A stretch of DNA of 5,641 bases, from assembly GCA_027489475.1 (NCBI GenBank), contig JAIXZQ010000124.1, forward strand, positions 1 to 5,641, read 5' to 3'. The translations under genes were made by a program, and so were the position numbers. The DNA comes from Methylophilus sp. Lineage in GTDB: Bacteria > Pseudomonadota > Gammaproteobacteria > Burkholderiales > Methylophilaceae. Shown piece after piece: positions 1-5,357 of this stretch (its first letter is position 1; every line of letters begins with the position of its first letter). The notes beneath the pieces were generated by a model, which was given only the letters and a program-made list of their open reading frames with translations, had not been told where the DNA came from and searched no databases.

Positions 1-175
1 CCTCAAGCATATCTAGTCCATGGACTTCATGTGCTTGTACTTCTATCGTATCCAGAACCAGTGGCGCTGTTTCGAGTGCATCGACACGCATGCCCCAGAG
101 AGTAAGGCTGAGCGCACCGATGCATCGAAAAAATACGGCCATCTTTGCGACCGTCGCCATGTTCATCCACTGCAT
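1..175 (-). CDS. N-terminus of an exported protein (partial, runs off the left edge)
   Basis: Reading leftward from the ATG at 175-173 gives 58 open codons to the window edge. An in-frame TAG lies two codons upstream, so the start must be inside this stretch: ATGs at 175, 166, 160 or 142, none with a convincing Shine-Dalgarno. The protein begins like a Sec signal peptide: a short n-region with Lys11 and Arg17, a hydrophobic core around CIGALSLTLWGM, then RVDA, a plausible signal peptidase I site before LETAP. The mature start contains LDTIEVQA, which resembles the segment before the plug of TonB-dependent receptors, but this is too short to assign a family. A periplasmic or outer-membrane location is inferred. 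The gene lies beyond the pnp terminator and has its own promoter candidate, so it is probably a separate unit. The opposite-strand frame here has no support. Confidence 0.6.
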   Translation of the reverse strand, partial: MQWMNMATVAKMAVFFRCIGALSLTLWGMRVDALETAPLVLDTIEVQAHEVHGLDMLE

Positions 176-208
176 ACGGTTCTATTGTGCTTGAAGGCTT
201 AGCGGCCG

Positions 209-236
209 ACTATACGTACAATAACGCAATGTGCAA
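209..236 (-). promoter_or_regulatory. Sigma-70 type promoter candidate for the exported-protein gene
   Basis: On the minus strand a -35 TTGCAC (231-236) and a -10 TATAGT (209-214) are separated by 16 bp. Transcription would begin near 202, giving a leader of about 27 nt before the first ATG at 175. The element sits between the pnp terminator and the partial gene, where an independent promoter would be expected. It is a visual match only. Confidence 0.5.
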
Positions 237-252
237 GCAACGCTGCGCCCAT

Positions 253-280
253 AAAAAAGCCCGCTTACGCGGGCTTTTTA
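253..280 (-). terminator. Intrinsic terminator of pnp (bidirectional shape)
   Basis: A perfect 6-bp GC stem (259-264 with 269-274, GCCCGC/GCGGGC) with a 4-nt loop is flanked by six A's on one side and five T's on the other. Read on the minus strand it ends in a run of six U's, 14 bp after the pnp stop codon. By symmetry it could also stop plus-strand transcripts, but no plus-strand gene is evident to its left. Confidence 0.9.
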
Positions 281-293
281 CAGACTGCTCGGC

Positions 294-2414
294 TTATTCA
301 GCCGCTGGCGCATCTGTGCGGGCTGGGGGGTCAATCAAGGCTTTCATGCTCAAGCGCACTTTGCCTTTGTCATCGATTTCGACCACTTTCACCTTCACGA
401 TATCGCCCTCTTTTACATAATCGCTGACCGCTTTTACGCGCTCATGGGCAATTTGCGAGATGTGAACTAAGCCGTCTTTACCCGGCAACAAGGTCACCAC
501 CGCGCCAAAGTCGAGAATTTTGACCACAGGACCTTCGTAGATTTGACCGACTTCTACCTCAGCAGTGATTTGCGCAATACGACGCTGTGCTTCAGCGCCT
601 TCTTCGGCGCTGGTGCAGGCAATTTTAACGGTACCGTCATCTTCAATATCGATGCTGGTGTTGGTTTCTTTGGTCAGCGCCTGAATCACCGCACCGCCTT
701 TACCAATCACGTCACGAATCTTGTCTGGGTTAATTTTCATAGTGATGATACGTGGCGCAAACTGTGACATTTCGGTGTTAACCCCTGCCACAGCCTGTTT
801 CATCAAGCCCAAAATGTGCGCGCGGCCTTCTTTGGCTTGCGCCAAGGCCACTTGCATGATTTGTGCGGTAATGCCGGTAATCTTGATGTCCATTTGCAGA
901 GCAGTCACGCCTTTATCGGTACCGGCCACTTTAAAGTCCATATCGCCCAGGTGATCTTCATCGCCGAGAATATCGGTCAATACCGCCACGCGGTTACCTT
1001 CTTTAATCAAGCCCATGGCTACGCCAGCCACATGTGCCGTCAAGGGTACACCAGCGTCCAACATGGACAGGCAGCCGCCACAGACTGAGGCCATGGAGCT
1101 GGAACCGTTAGATTCGGTAATCTCAGACACCACACGCAGGGTGTAGTCAAAGTCTTCTTTCTTAGGCAACACGGCTTTTAAAGCACGTTTTGCCAAATTA
1201 CCGTGACCGATTTCACGGCGTTTTGGAGAGCCTACACGGCCTGTTTCACCGGTGGCGAACGGCGGCATGTTGTAATGCAGCATAAAGTTTTCGTAGTATT
1301 CACCTGCCAGTGCATCGATGATTTGCTCATCTTTGCCTGTGCCCAAGGTAGTCACCACCAATGCTTGGGTTTCGCCGCGAGTAAACAAGGCCGAGCCGTG
1401 CGTGCGTGGCAAGACCCCAGAGCGGATGGTGATAGGACGCACGGTACGGGTATCGCGGCCATCAATGCGTGGTTCACCGTTCAAAATCTGGCTACGCACA
1501 GTTTTGGCTTCCAGTTTAAAGAACTCGTCTTTAATCTTGTTGGCTTCTAAGGTTGAGGTTTCTTCAGTAATCAACGTGCTCATGACGCGGGATTTGATTT
1601 CATCCAGCTTGGCTGAGCGCTCGCTCTTAGATTTGATTTTGAATGCGGCATTGATGTCATCGGCAGCAATGGCGGCTACTTTTTCAATCAGCGCGGTATC
1701 TGGTTCTGGCGGTGTCCAGTCCCAAGCATCTTTACCGGCTTCGGCCGCCAGCTCGTTAATCATTTTAATCACCGGTTGCATCTGCTCGTGACCGAAGACT
1801 ACAGCACCCAACATCACATCTTCTGGCAATTCTTTGGCTTCGGATTCCACCATCATCACGGCAGAATCGGTGGCGGCTACGACTAAATCCAGCTGAGATT
1901 CAGCCAGTTGTGAGGCGGTTGGGTTCAACACATATTCGCCATTGATGTAGCCGACTTTAGCAGCCCCCATCGGACCATAAAACGGAATCCCTGCCAACGC
2001 AACAGCGGCAGAAGCGCCTATCATGGCGGGCATATCTGCGTCGATTTCTGGATCTAGCGATAACACGGTGGCCACAATTTGCACTTCGTTGTAAAACGCA
2101 TCTGGAAACAGTGGACGCATTGGACGATCAATCAGACGTGCAGTCAGCGTTTCTTTTTCAGTCGGGCGGCCTTCACGTTTAAAGTAGCCCCCAGGAATGC
2201 GGCCAGCCGCATAGGTTTTTTCCTGATAATCCACGGTCAGCGGAAAAAAGTCCTGACCTTCTTTCACTTCGGTTTTAGCGGTGGCAGCAACCAATACTAC
2301 GGTATCACCGTAACTTACCATCACAGCCCCATCGGCCTGACGGGCGATTTCGCCGGTTTCAATCGTCAGCGTGTGTGCGCCGAACTGGATGCTGCGTTTA
2401 CTGATTTCAAACAT
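294..2414 (-). CDS. pnp: Polyribonucleotide nucleotidyltransferase (PNPase)
   Basis: This 3'-5' phosphorolytic exoribonuclease releases nucleoside diphosphates from RNA and works in mRNA decay, usually as a trimer in the degradosome. The 706 residues match the family's usual 700-715. Visible in order: a first RNase PH domain (about 1-215, with [11 protein letters not shown] and [14 protein letters not shown]), a helical linker (about 240-310), a second RNase PH domain (about 315-540), a KH domain with IGKGG at 570-574, and an S1 domain from about 621 ([18 protein letters not shown]). Active-site residues are intact: NGSSSMASV (serines 438-440) and the D487/D493/K495 cluster in [12 protein letters not shown]. 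The ATG at 2414 is chosen because AGGAAGAG lies directly upstream; an in-frame ATG 21 bp earlier has no such site and abuts a hairpin. The C-terminal tail is a short Ala/Pro-rich segment. The gene follows rpsO, the conserved proteobacterial order, and its leader is highly structured. Confidence 0.98.
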   Translation of the reverse strand: MFEISKRSIQFGAHTLTIETGEIARQADGAVMVSYGDTVVLVAATAKTEVKEGQDFFPLTVDYQEKTYAAGRIPGGYFKREGRPTEKETLTARLIDRPMRPLFPDAFYNEVQIVATVLSLDPEIDADMPAMIGASAAVALAGIPFYGPMGAAKVGYINGEYVLNPTASQLAESQLDLVVAATDSAVMMVESEAKELPEDVMLGAVVFGHEQMQPVIKMINELAAEAGKDAWDWTPPEPDTALIEKVAAIAADDINAAFKIKSKSERSAKLDEIKSRVMSTLITEETSTLEANKIKDEFFKLEAKTVRSQILNGEPRIDGRDTRTVRPITIRSGVLPRTHGSALFTRGETQALVVTTLGTGKDEQIIDALAGEYYENFMLHYNMPPFATGETGRVGSPKRREIGHGNLAKRALKAVLPKKEDFDYTLRVVSEITESNGSSSMASVCGGCLSMLDAGVPLTAHVAGVAMGLIKEGNRVAVLTDILGDEDHLGDMDFKVAGTDKGVTALQMDIKITGITAQIMQVALAQAKEGRAHILGLMKQAVAGVNTEMSQFAPRIITMKINPDKIRDVIGKGGAVIQALTKETNTSIDIEDDGTVKIACTSAEEGAEAQRRIAQITAEVEVGQIYEGPVVKILDFGAVVTLLPGKDGLVHISQIAHERVKAVSDYVKEGDIVKVKVVEIDDKGKVRLSMKALIDPPARTDAPAAE

Positions 2415-2416
2415 AA

Positions 2417-2424
2417 CTCTTCCT
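2417..2424 (-). promoter_or_regulatory. pnp ribosome binding site
   Basis: AGGAAGAG on the minus strand, with its AGGA core 6 nt before the ATG at 2414. It decides the start codon in favour of 2414 over the in-frame ATG at 2435, which has no purine-rich sequence in front of it. Confidence 0.8.
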
Positions 2425-2434
2425 TTTCTCAACA

Positions 2435-2458
2435 TGGCTATTCACTACCCAATAGCCA
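2435..2458 (-). promoter_or_regulatory. Proximal hairpin in the pnp leader
   Basis: A perfect 8-bp stem (TGGCTATT, 2435-2442, with AATAGCCA, 2451-2458) encloses an 8-nt loop. It ends about 10 nt upstream of the pnp ribosome binding site and leaves that site single-stranded. With the larger hairpin upstream it makes a two-stem leader, as described for the RNase III/PNPase-controlled pnp leader of Escherichia coli. The role here is inferred. Confidence 0.6.
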
Positions 2459-2473
2459 ATTTTCTCAATATGC

Positions 2474-2536
2474 GGTGACTTCCATCAGCACGCTTTTTGC
2501 CTGCATCACAGGCAAAACGCACTCACAGAAGCCACC
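2474..2536 (-). promoter_or_regulatory. Long pnp leader hairpin, probable RNase III site
   Basis: Two arms (2474-2503 and 2509-2536) pair around a 5-nt loop (2504-2508). By eye there are about 27 base pairs including several G-U wobbles, one G-G mismatch and a small bulge next to the A/U tract. The base is GGTGGCTTC with GAAGTCACC, and the top is GCCTG with CAGGC. It lies about 60 nt upstream of the pnp start, after the rpsO terminator. In E. coli, RNase III cleaves a stem at the matching place and PNPase then represses its own mRNA; the same mechanism is inferred here from position and shape, not from sequence identity. Confidence 0.7.
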
Positions 2537-2550
2537 CCGTTTGGTGACTT
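2529..2550 (-). promoter_or_regulatory. Alternative short hairpin competing with the pnp leader stem
   Basis: On the minus strand AAGTCACC (2543-2550) can pair with GGTGGCTT (2529-2536) across a 6-nt loop, giving 8 bp with one G-U wobble. The same GGTGGCTT is the 5' base of the long leader hairpin, whose 3' partner repeats AAGTCACC (2474-2481). The two pairings exclude each other. The short one would form first during transcription. Whether it matters in the cell is unknown. Confidence 0.4.
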
Positions 2551-2590
2551 TACCCGACAAACGATGACGTAATCTCGGGGAATGTAAAAC

Positions 2591-2627
2591 AAAAAAGCCG
2601 AGGCAATCACCATGCCGTCGGCTTTTT
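2591..2627 (-). terminator. Intrinsic terminator between rpsO and pnp
   Basis: GCCGA (2597-2601) pairs with TCGGC (2618-2622), extended inside by GGC/GCC with a single-base bulge and a 9-nt loop. A's flank the left side and T's the right, so on the minus strand the stem is followed by six U's. It lies about 45 bp after the rpsO stop and so separates rpsO from pnp, as the t1 terminator does in E. coli. Read-through or a separate pnp promoter would be needed for pnp expression; I could not identify a convincing pnp promoter in 2537-2590. Confidence 0.85.
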
Positions 2628-2669
2628 ATTCGTTAAAAGTGAACTAAGAAGCGTATCACTTTAACCAAA

Positions 2670-2939
2670 TTATTTACGCAGGTTCAAGCGCTCGATCAGC
2701 GTTTGATAGCGGCTCACATCTTTACCTTTGAGGTAGTCTAACAAACGACGACGTTGGCTCACCAAAGCCAGCAGGCCACGGCGTGAATGGTTGTCTTTTT
2801 TGTTAGATTTGAAGTGCTCAGTCAGGTAGCTGATACGGAATGTCAGCAAAGCCACTTGGACTTCTGGGCTGGCGGTATCGTTAGGGCTGCGTTGAAAATC
2901 TTTAATGATTTTTGCGGATTGTTCTGCGGTAATCGCCAT
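2670..2939 (-). CDS. rpsO: 30S ribosomal protein S15
   Basis: The 89-residue product has the exact usual length of S15, an early-assembling small-subunit protein that binds the three-way junction of the 16S rRNA central domain and contributes to an intersubunit bridge. Family landmarks are clear: [14 protein letters not shown] near the N-terminus, then [16 protein letters not shown], the RNA-contacting loop, then [15 protein letters not shown] and the C-terminal LIERLNLRK. The ATG at 2939-2937 is preceded by AGGA with 9 nt spacing. The gene has its own strong promoter and a structured leader, is closed by a terminator, and is followed by pnp. Autogenous control by S15 is common in bacteria and is plausible here. 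Confidence 0.98.
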   Translation of the reverse strand: MAITAEQSAKIIKDFQRSPNDTASPEVQVALLTFRISYLTEHFKSNKKDNHSRRGLLALVSQRRRLLDYLKGKDVSRYQTLIERLNLRK

Positions 2940-2962
2940 CTTTTAATATCCTAAAAAGCGTC

Positions 2963-3008
2963 AATGTCTTCGCAGCCAGACAACCCATTTGCCTACCGCA
3001 ACGACATT
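2963..3008 (-). promoter_or_regulatory. rpsO leader hairpin, candidate S15 autoregulatory element
   Basis: On the minus strand three paired blocks stack: AATGTC (3003-3008) with GACATT (2963-2968), TTGCGG (2996-3001) with CTGCGAA (2969-2975) with one bulged base and a G-U pair, and AGGCAA (2989-2994) with TTGTCT (2978-2983), closed by a 5-nt loop. The stem ends about 10 nt before the rpsO Shine-Dalgarno. S15 regulates itself through leader RNA in several phyla, with unrelated structures that often include a G-U/G-C motif; a G-U next to a G-C pair is present here. The assignment is inference. Confidence 0.5.
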
Positions 3009-3027
3009 CAATTTACACGAAACGCGC

Positions 3028-3056
3028 ATTATAACGACATGCCCTGGCTTTGCCTA
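3028..3056 (-). promoter_or_regulatory. rpsO promoter with GC-rich discriminator
   Basis: A perfect -10 TATAAT (3028-3033) and a -35 TAGGCA (3051-3056, four of six consensus bases) are 17 bp apart. Directly after the -10 comes GCGCGT, a discriminator typical of promoters repressed by ppGpp/DksA. An A/T-rich stretch upstream (about 3059-3095) is placed like an UP element. Transcription would start near 3021, giving a leader of about 80 nt that contains the long hairpin. Confidence 0.75.
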
Positions 3057-3132
3057 GTCATAAATGACAATAAGTTTCTGTTTTTACGAAAAAAACTGTC
3101 TAGTCAGGCCTAGAATGTTTAATGCACCCCAC

Positions 3133-3162
3133 GTTAAGGCCAACCACAGCGGGCTTCTTAAC
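3133..3162 (-). other. Hairpin in the 3' region of the sugar kinase gene
   Basis: GTTAAG and CTTAAC (3133-3138 with 3157-3162) pair perfectly and are extended by GCC/GGC after a 2-nt bulge. It begins about 30 bp after the kinase stop codon. No U run follows, so it is not a standard intrinsic terminator. It may be a 3'-end stabilising stem or a weak stop. I see no other terminator between the kinase and the rpsO promoter. Confidence 0.4.
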
Positions 3163-3190
3163 AAGCGATGCAGTCAGGCATAGGCGGCGG

Positions 3191-4084
3191 CTAAACAAAG
3201 GCCTCGTAAAACGCAGCCTCTGCCGGCACCGCACCGCGTACGGTGCATACTTCTGCAGCAAAACTGGCTGCACGCGAGAGGATGGTCTGTCTTGACCAGC
3301 CGGCCAAGACCCCGCGAATCAACACCGCCGTGTAGGCATCTCCCGCACCAACACTGTCAACAAAGGGGGCGGATAAGCGTGCTGGAGGCACGCGCAAGCC
3401 ATGGCCAAATTTGTCTAGCCAAAAACTGCCTTCTTCGCCACAGGTGACAAACATCTCTGATAAGCCAAATACCATCAGCAATTGACGCGCCAAAGCGTTC
3501 AAATCTGGTGACGCTGGCAGCCCGAGCAATTGGCTCACAGTGGGGAGTTCTTCATGATTAATTTTCAGGATATCCGCAGAGTGTAAACACAGCCGCAAAC
3601 TCTCGGCATCAAACCAAGGCGCACGTAGATTAATATCGCAGACACGCGTGGCGTTAGAACAATACTGTAACCACTCGCTAAAACGCGTGCGCATGGCGGC
3701 ATGCCGCAGCGCTAGCGAGCCAAAATAGACCACATGCGGGGGATGTTGCTGCGCCTGACTGATCATGGGCGCCAGCATGATGTGATCGTAGGCTTGCTGA
3801 TCTAATATCTCAAAACGGTGACCATCGGGCAACAGGTGCACCTGCACCTGACCGGTGGGCGCCTCAATGGCTGTTTGCACCCCCGCTGGTGAGAGCCCCA
3901 TCGCCTGCATCTCTGCCAAGATACGCGCGCCCAGCGCATCCTGCCCAACGGCCGTCAACAGATGCACATCCAACCCAAAGGCATGGCAATGTCGCGCCAC
4001 GTTATAGGGCGCACCGCCTATCAGTGTGGCTTCAGGAAACACATCAACGAGCACCTCGCCCATGATCATGACTGTTTTTTGCAT
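3191..4084 (-). CDS. PfkB-family carbohydrate kinase, fructokinase-like
   Basis: This is a cytosolic ribokinase-fold enzyme that would transfer phosphate from ATP to a sugar, most likely fructose; the substrate is inferred. The 297 residues fit the family. Visible features: an N-terminal strand GEVLVDVFPE with the substrate-binding Asp14, the glycine pair and Asn of GGAPYNVARH (23-32), the PTGQVQV segment, DINLRAPW in the central sheet, and the C-terminal signature DSVGAGDAYTA, where the GAGD aspartate (about 249) is the catalytic base and the glycines form the anion hole. The ATG at 4084 is preferred because GGAG lies 6 nt upstream; an in-frame ATG at 4111 has no such site and falls in an inverted repeat. 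It stands alone between rpsO and the divergent tRNA gene. Other PfkB members such as ribokinase cannot be excluded, though the GGAPxNVARH form is frequent in fructokinases. Confidence 0.9.
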   Translation of the reverse strand: MQKTVMIMGEVLVDVFPEATLIGGAPYNVARHCHAFGLDVHLLTAVGQDALGARILAEMQAMGLSPAGVQTAIEAPTGQVQVHLLPDGHRFEILDQQAYDHIMLAPMISQAQQHPPHVVYFGSLALRHAAMRTRFSEWLQYCSNATRVCDINLRAPWFDAESLRLCLHSADILKINHEELPTVSQLLGLPASPDLNALARQLLMVFGLSEMFVTCGEEGSFWLDKFGHGLRVPPARLSAPFVDSVGAGDAYTAVLIRGVLAGWSRQTILSRAASFAAEVCTVRGAVPAEAAFYEAFV

Positions 4085-4108
4085 CAAAGACTCCAAAGTT
4101 TTACACAC

Positions 4109-4147
4109 CATCGTACATGGTTAACTGTTAAAGATAATACTACGATG
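4109..4147. repeat. Inverted repeats in the kinase promoter region, possible operator
   Basis: CATCGTA (4109-4115) and TACGATG (4141-4147) form a perfect 7-bp inverted repeat with centres 32 bp apart, about three helical turns. Between them TTAACTGTTAA (4121-4131) is a perfect 5-1-5 palindrome. Both lie just upstream of the kinase start codon, around its expected transcription start. A regulator site for a sugar gene is plausible, but no regulator gene is nearby and chance cannot be excluded. Confidence 0.4.
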
Positions 4148-4165
4148 TATTCATCACAGCGTCAG
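4137..4165 (-). promoter_or_regulatory. Weak promoter candidate for the sugar kinase
   Basis: On the minus strand CTGACG (4160-4165) and TAGTAT (4137-4142) are 17 bp apart, each matching four of six sigma-70 consensus bases. A slightly shifted TATTAT (4134-4139) could also act as the -10 but has a poorer partner. The start would lie near 4130, inside the palindromic region, which fits a repressible promoter. Confidence 0.3.
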
Positions 4166-4400
4166 TCCGGGCATAGAGCCATGCAGCGTGAACTGAATGC
4201 AATCTGATATCGCCCGTTGATGACCCCATAAGCGAGACATCGGTGCGTCTTTGCTGCCATTGCAGGAGATTCAGCACGATGTATTTAAACGTGCCGTTTA
4301 AGCGTAGTTGTAAGCCAGAAATATAGGCCTAAGCTGGCAAGCGGGGGGTGCAAACTGGCGACCCTAGACGCGATACTGACAGCGCTTGGATTTTTTTTAA
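4166..4400. other. Intergenic stretch with one perfect palindrome and no gene
   Basis: I see no credible gene here. The most striking element is TTAAACG-TGC-CGTTTAA (4285-4301), a perfect 7-bp inverted repeat with a 3-bp centre, without a U run, so not a terminator. It overlaps a 15-codon frame (4279-4326) that has AGGAGA 9 nt ahead, but the frame is too short to call. A weaker pairing of GCCAG with CTGGC occurs around 4315-4340. The stretch ends in an A/T tract that probably serves the tRNA promoter. Confidence 0.4.
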
Positions 4401-4435
4401 CAAAAGTGTGCAATGCCAGTGTTCTTTGCTATAAT
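4387..4435 (+). promoter_or_regulatory. tRNA-Phe promoter with UP-like element
   Basis: The -10 is a perfect TATAAT (4430-4435); with 17 bp spacing the -35 is TGTGCA (4407-4412), only a half match. An A/T-rich tract with eight T's (4387-4406) sits where an UP element would, and the -10 is followed by GCGCGT, a GC-rich discriminator. These are the marks of a growth-rate and stringently controlled stable-RNA promoter. The start would be near 4442, about 32 nt before the tRNA. Confidence 0.8.
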
Positions 4436-4473
4436 GCGCGTCTTGCGATGAGGGGACACCCTTTATTGCTGTT

Positions 4474-4549
4474 GGCCAGATAGCTCAGTCGGTAGAGCAG
4501 AGGATTGAAAATCCTCGTGTCGGCAGTTCGATTCTGCCTCTGGCCACCA
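4474..4549 (+). tRNA. tRNA-Phe (anticodon GAA), CCA encoded
   Basis: The 76-nt cloverleaf is complete: acceptor GGCCAGA/TCTGGCC, a D arm with AGCTCAGTCGGTAGAGC, an anticodon stem GAGGA/TCCTC with loop TTGAAAA and anticodon GAA at 4507-4509, a T arm with GGCAG-TTCGATT-CTGCC, then discriminator A and an encoded CCA. It is an elongator tRNA that reads UUU and UUC. It is transcribed away from the sugar kinase and followed closely by the rhodanese gene. No terminator is visible right after it; a small TGCC-TTCC-GGCA stem (4558-4569) is the only structure in the trailer. Confidence 0.98.
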
Positions 4550-4589
4550 CCCTTTCTTGCCTTCCGGCATACTTACTCTGGGTTTGTTG

Positions 4590-4907
4590 ATGTCACTTAA
4601 ACACTTAACACCGGATGAGCTACACCCCCTCCTAGACGATCCAGCCTTGCTGTTGATTGATATTCGCAACGACCATGAATTGGTGTCTGGCATTTTACCG
4701 CGAGCGATTCATGTGCCGCTTGGCCACTTAGCTACGGTGTTTGACCAGTTTCCAGCCGATAAAAAAATTGTTTTTTATTGTCGCAGTGGGGTGCGTTCAA
4801 TTGCTGCAGGAGAGTTTGCTTTGGCCCAAGGCCGCAGTGATGTATCGCACTTGGCTGGCGGAATCTTAGCGTGGGCACGCGCGGGACACCCGATTACGCC
4901 AGCCTGA
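4590..4907 (+). CDS. Single-domain rhodanese-like sulfurtransferase
   Basis: A 105-residue cytosolic rhodanese domain, the usual size of single-domain (GlpE/PspE-like) members, which carry sulfur as a persulfide on a catalytic cysteine. Visible: LLLIDIRNDHE (the conserved Asp-x-Arg strand), AIHVPLGHL, VFYCRSGVRS with active-site Cys64 and the loop CRSGVRS, and the C-terminal LAGGILAW. There is no signal peptide. One oddity is ELVSGILPRAIHVP, where family members usually have GHIPGA. The ATG at 4590 fits where family proteins begin; a TTG at 4557 would add 11 residues directly after the tRNA and is less likely. The ribosome site is weak (TGGG about 7 nt ahead). It starts 40 bp after the tRNA and precedes a TusA-like gene by 72 bp, so a sulfur relay is inferred. 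The donor and final acceptor are unknown. Confidence 0.9.
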   Translation: MSLKHLTPDELHPLLDDPALLLIDIRNDHELVSGILPRAIHVPLGHLATVFDQFPADKKIVFYCRSGVRSIAAGEFALAQGRSDVSHLAGGILAWARAGHPITPA

Positions 4908-4979
4908 TTCGTATGCCCATGACATTGCTATCGCAAGCTTGATGGCCTCTGCTGGCGATCGCGCGCACAAGGATGACAC

Positions 4980-5213
4980 ATGCAATTTGATAAAGAAGTC
5001 GATGCCCGCCATTTAAACTGTCCACTGCCGATTTTACGCTGTAAAAAAGCATTAAATGATTTAGCGCCTGAACAAGTGCTCAAAATCATGGCGACGGATC
5101 CGGGTTCAAAAAAAGACTTTGACGCTTTTTGTCGACAAACCGGTCATAGTTTGCAGTATCAGCAAGAAGTCGAAGGCGTATTCACCTTTTGGATACGCAA
5201 ACGTCGCGCCTAA
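4980..5213 (+). CDS. TusA-family sulfur carrier protein
   Basis: This small (77 residues) cytosolic protein has the TusA fold signature: ARHLNCPLPILRCKKAL with the CPxP motif at 14-17, whose Cys14 carries the persulfide. Further on come MATDPGSKKDFDAFCRQTGH, typical of the family's second half, and a C-terminal FTFWIRKRRA. Extra cysteines at 21 and 51 are seen in many members. TusA proteins pass sulfur to tRNA thiolation, molybdopterin synthesis or sulfur oxidation; which applies here cannot be read from the sequence. The ATG at 4980 has AAGGA 6 nt upstream. The rhodanese gene lies 72 bp upstream with no terminator between, so cotranscription and direct sulfur transfer are likely. True tusA of the tRNA 2-thiouridine pathway usually belongs to a slightly different subgroup, so no symbol is given. 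Confidence 0.9.
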   Translation: MQFDKEVDARHLNCPLPILRCKKALNDLAPEQVLKIMATDPGSKKDFDAFCRQTGHSLQYQQEVEGVFTFWIRKRRA

Positions 5214-5330
5214 CCCATCCGCATACCCCCCACCCTGCCATACGGCGCTGCATGCGTGCTTAGCGGCGCAAACCCCCTCATGCACAATACAGCCATGTTC
5301 AAGGCAGAGGCGCTTCGATGATTGCTGTCA
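5214..5330. other. Intergenic stretch downstream of the TusA-like gene
   Basis: I see no gene, promoter or strong hairpin in this stretch. Plus-strand transcripts from the TusA-like gene meet the 5339-5356 hairpin, which on this strand is followed only by TTTG, and then the stronger bidirectional terminator at 5515-5548. Confidence 0.5.
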
Positions 5331-5357
5331 AAAAAAGAGGGCTTCCGAAGAAGCCCT
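5331..5357 (-). terminator. UUCG-capped intrinsic terminator of the small RNA candidate
   Basis: A perfect 7-bp stem (GGGCTTC/GAAGCCC, 5339-5345 with 5350-5356) is closed on the minus strand by the very stable loop TTCG and followed, after TC, by a run of seven U's. The plus-strand reading has only a short T run, so the element is built for minus-strand transcripts. No protein gene ends nearby on that strand. Confidence 0.85.

Noticed and set aside
2415..2435. Upstream in-frame ATG of pnp adding seven residues
   Set aside because: No Shine-Dalgarno precedes it, it abuts a hairpin, and the ATG at 2414 has a strong one and matches the family N-terminus.
543..2567. Several plus-strand frames opposite pnp
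   Set aside because: They are shadows of a conserved gene on the other strand, with no ribosome sites and no recognisable domains.
3054..3106. Direct repeat CTAGTCA (3054-3060 and 3100-3106) upstream of the rpsO promoter
   Set aside because: Only 7 bp long, 46 bp apart and with no clear relation to the promoter; expected by chance at about this level in A/T-rich DNA.
4085..4111. Upstream in-frame ATG of the sugar kinase adding nine residues
   Set aside because: No ribosome site, and it overlaps the inverted repeat; the ATG at 4084 has GGAG at good spacing.
4279..4326. 15-codon plus-strand frame with AGGAGA 9 nt ahead
   Set aside because: Too short, with no promoter in view and a palindrome running through it; likely chance.
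4463..4693. Minus-strand frame of 76 codons across the tRNA
   Set aside because: It is the antisense reading of tRNA-Phe and the rhodanese start. The peptide ending HEDFQSSALPTELSG is a known artefact of frames opposite tRNA genes.
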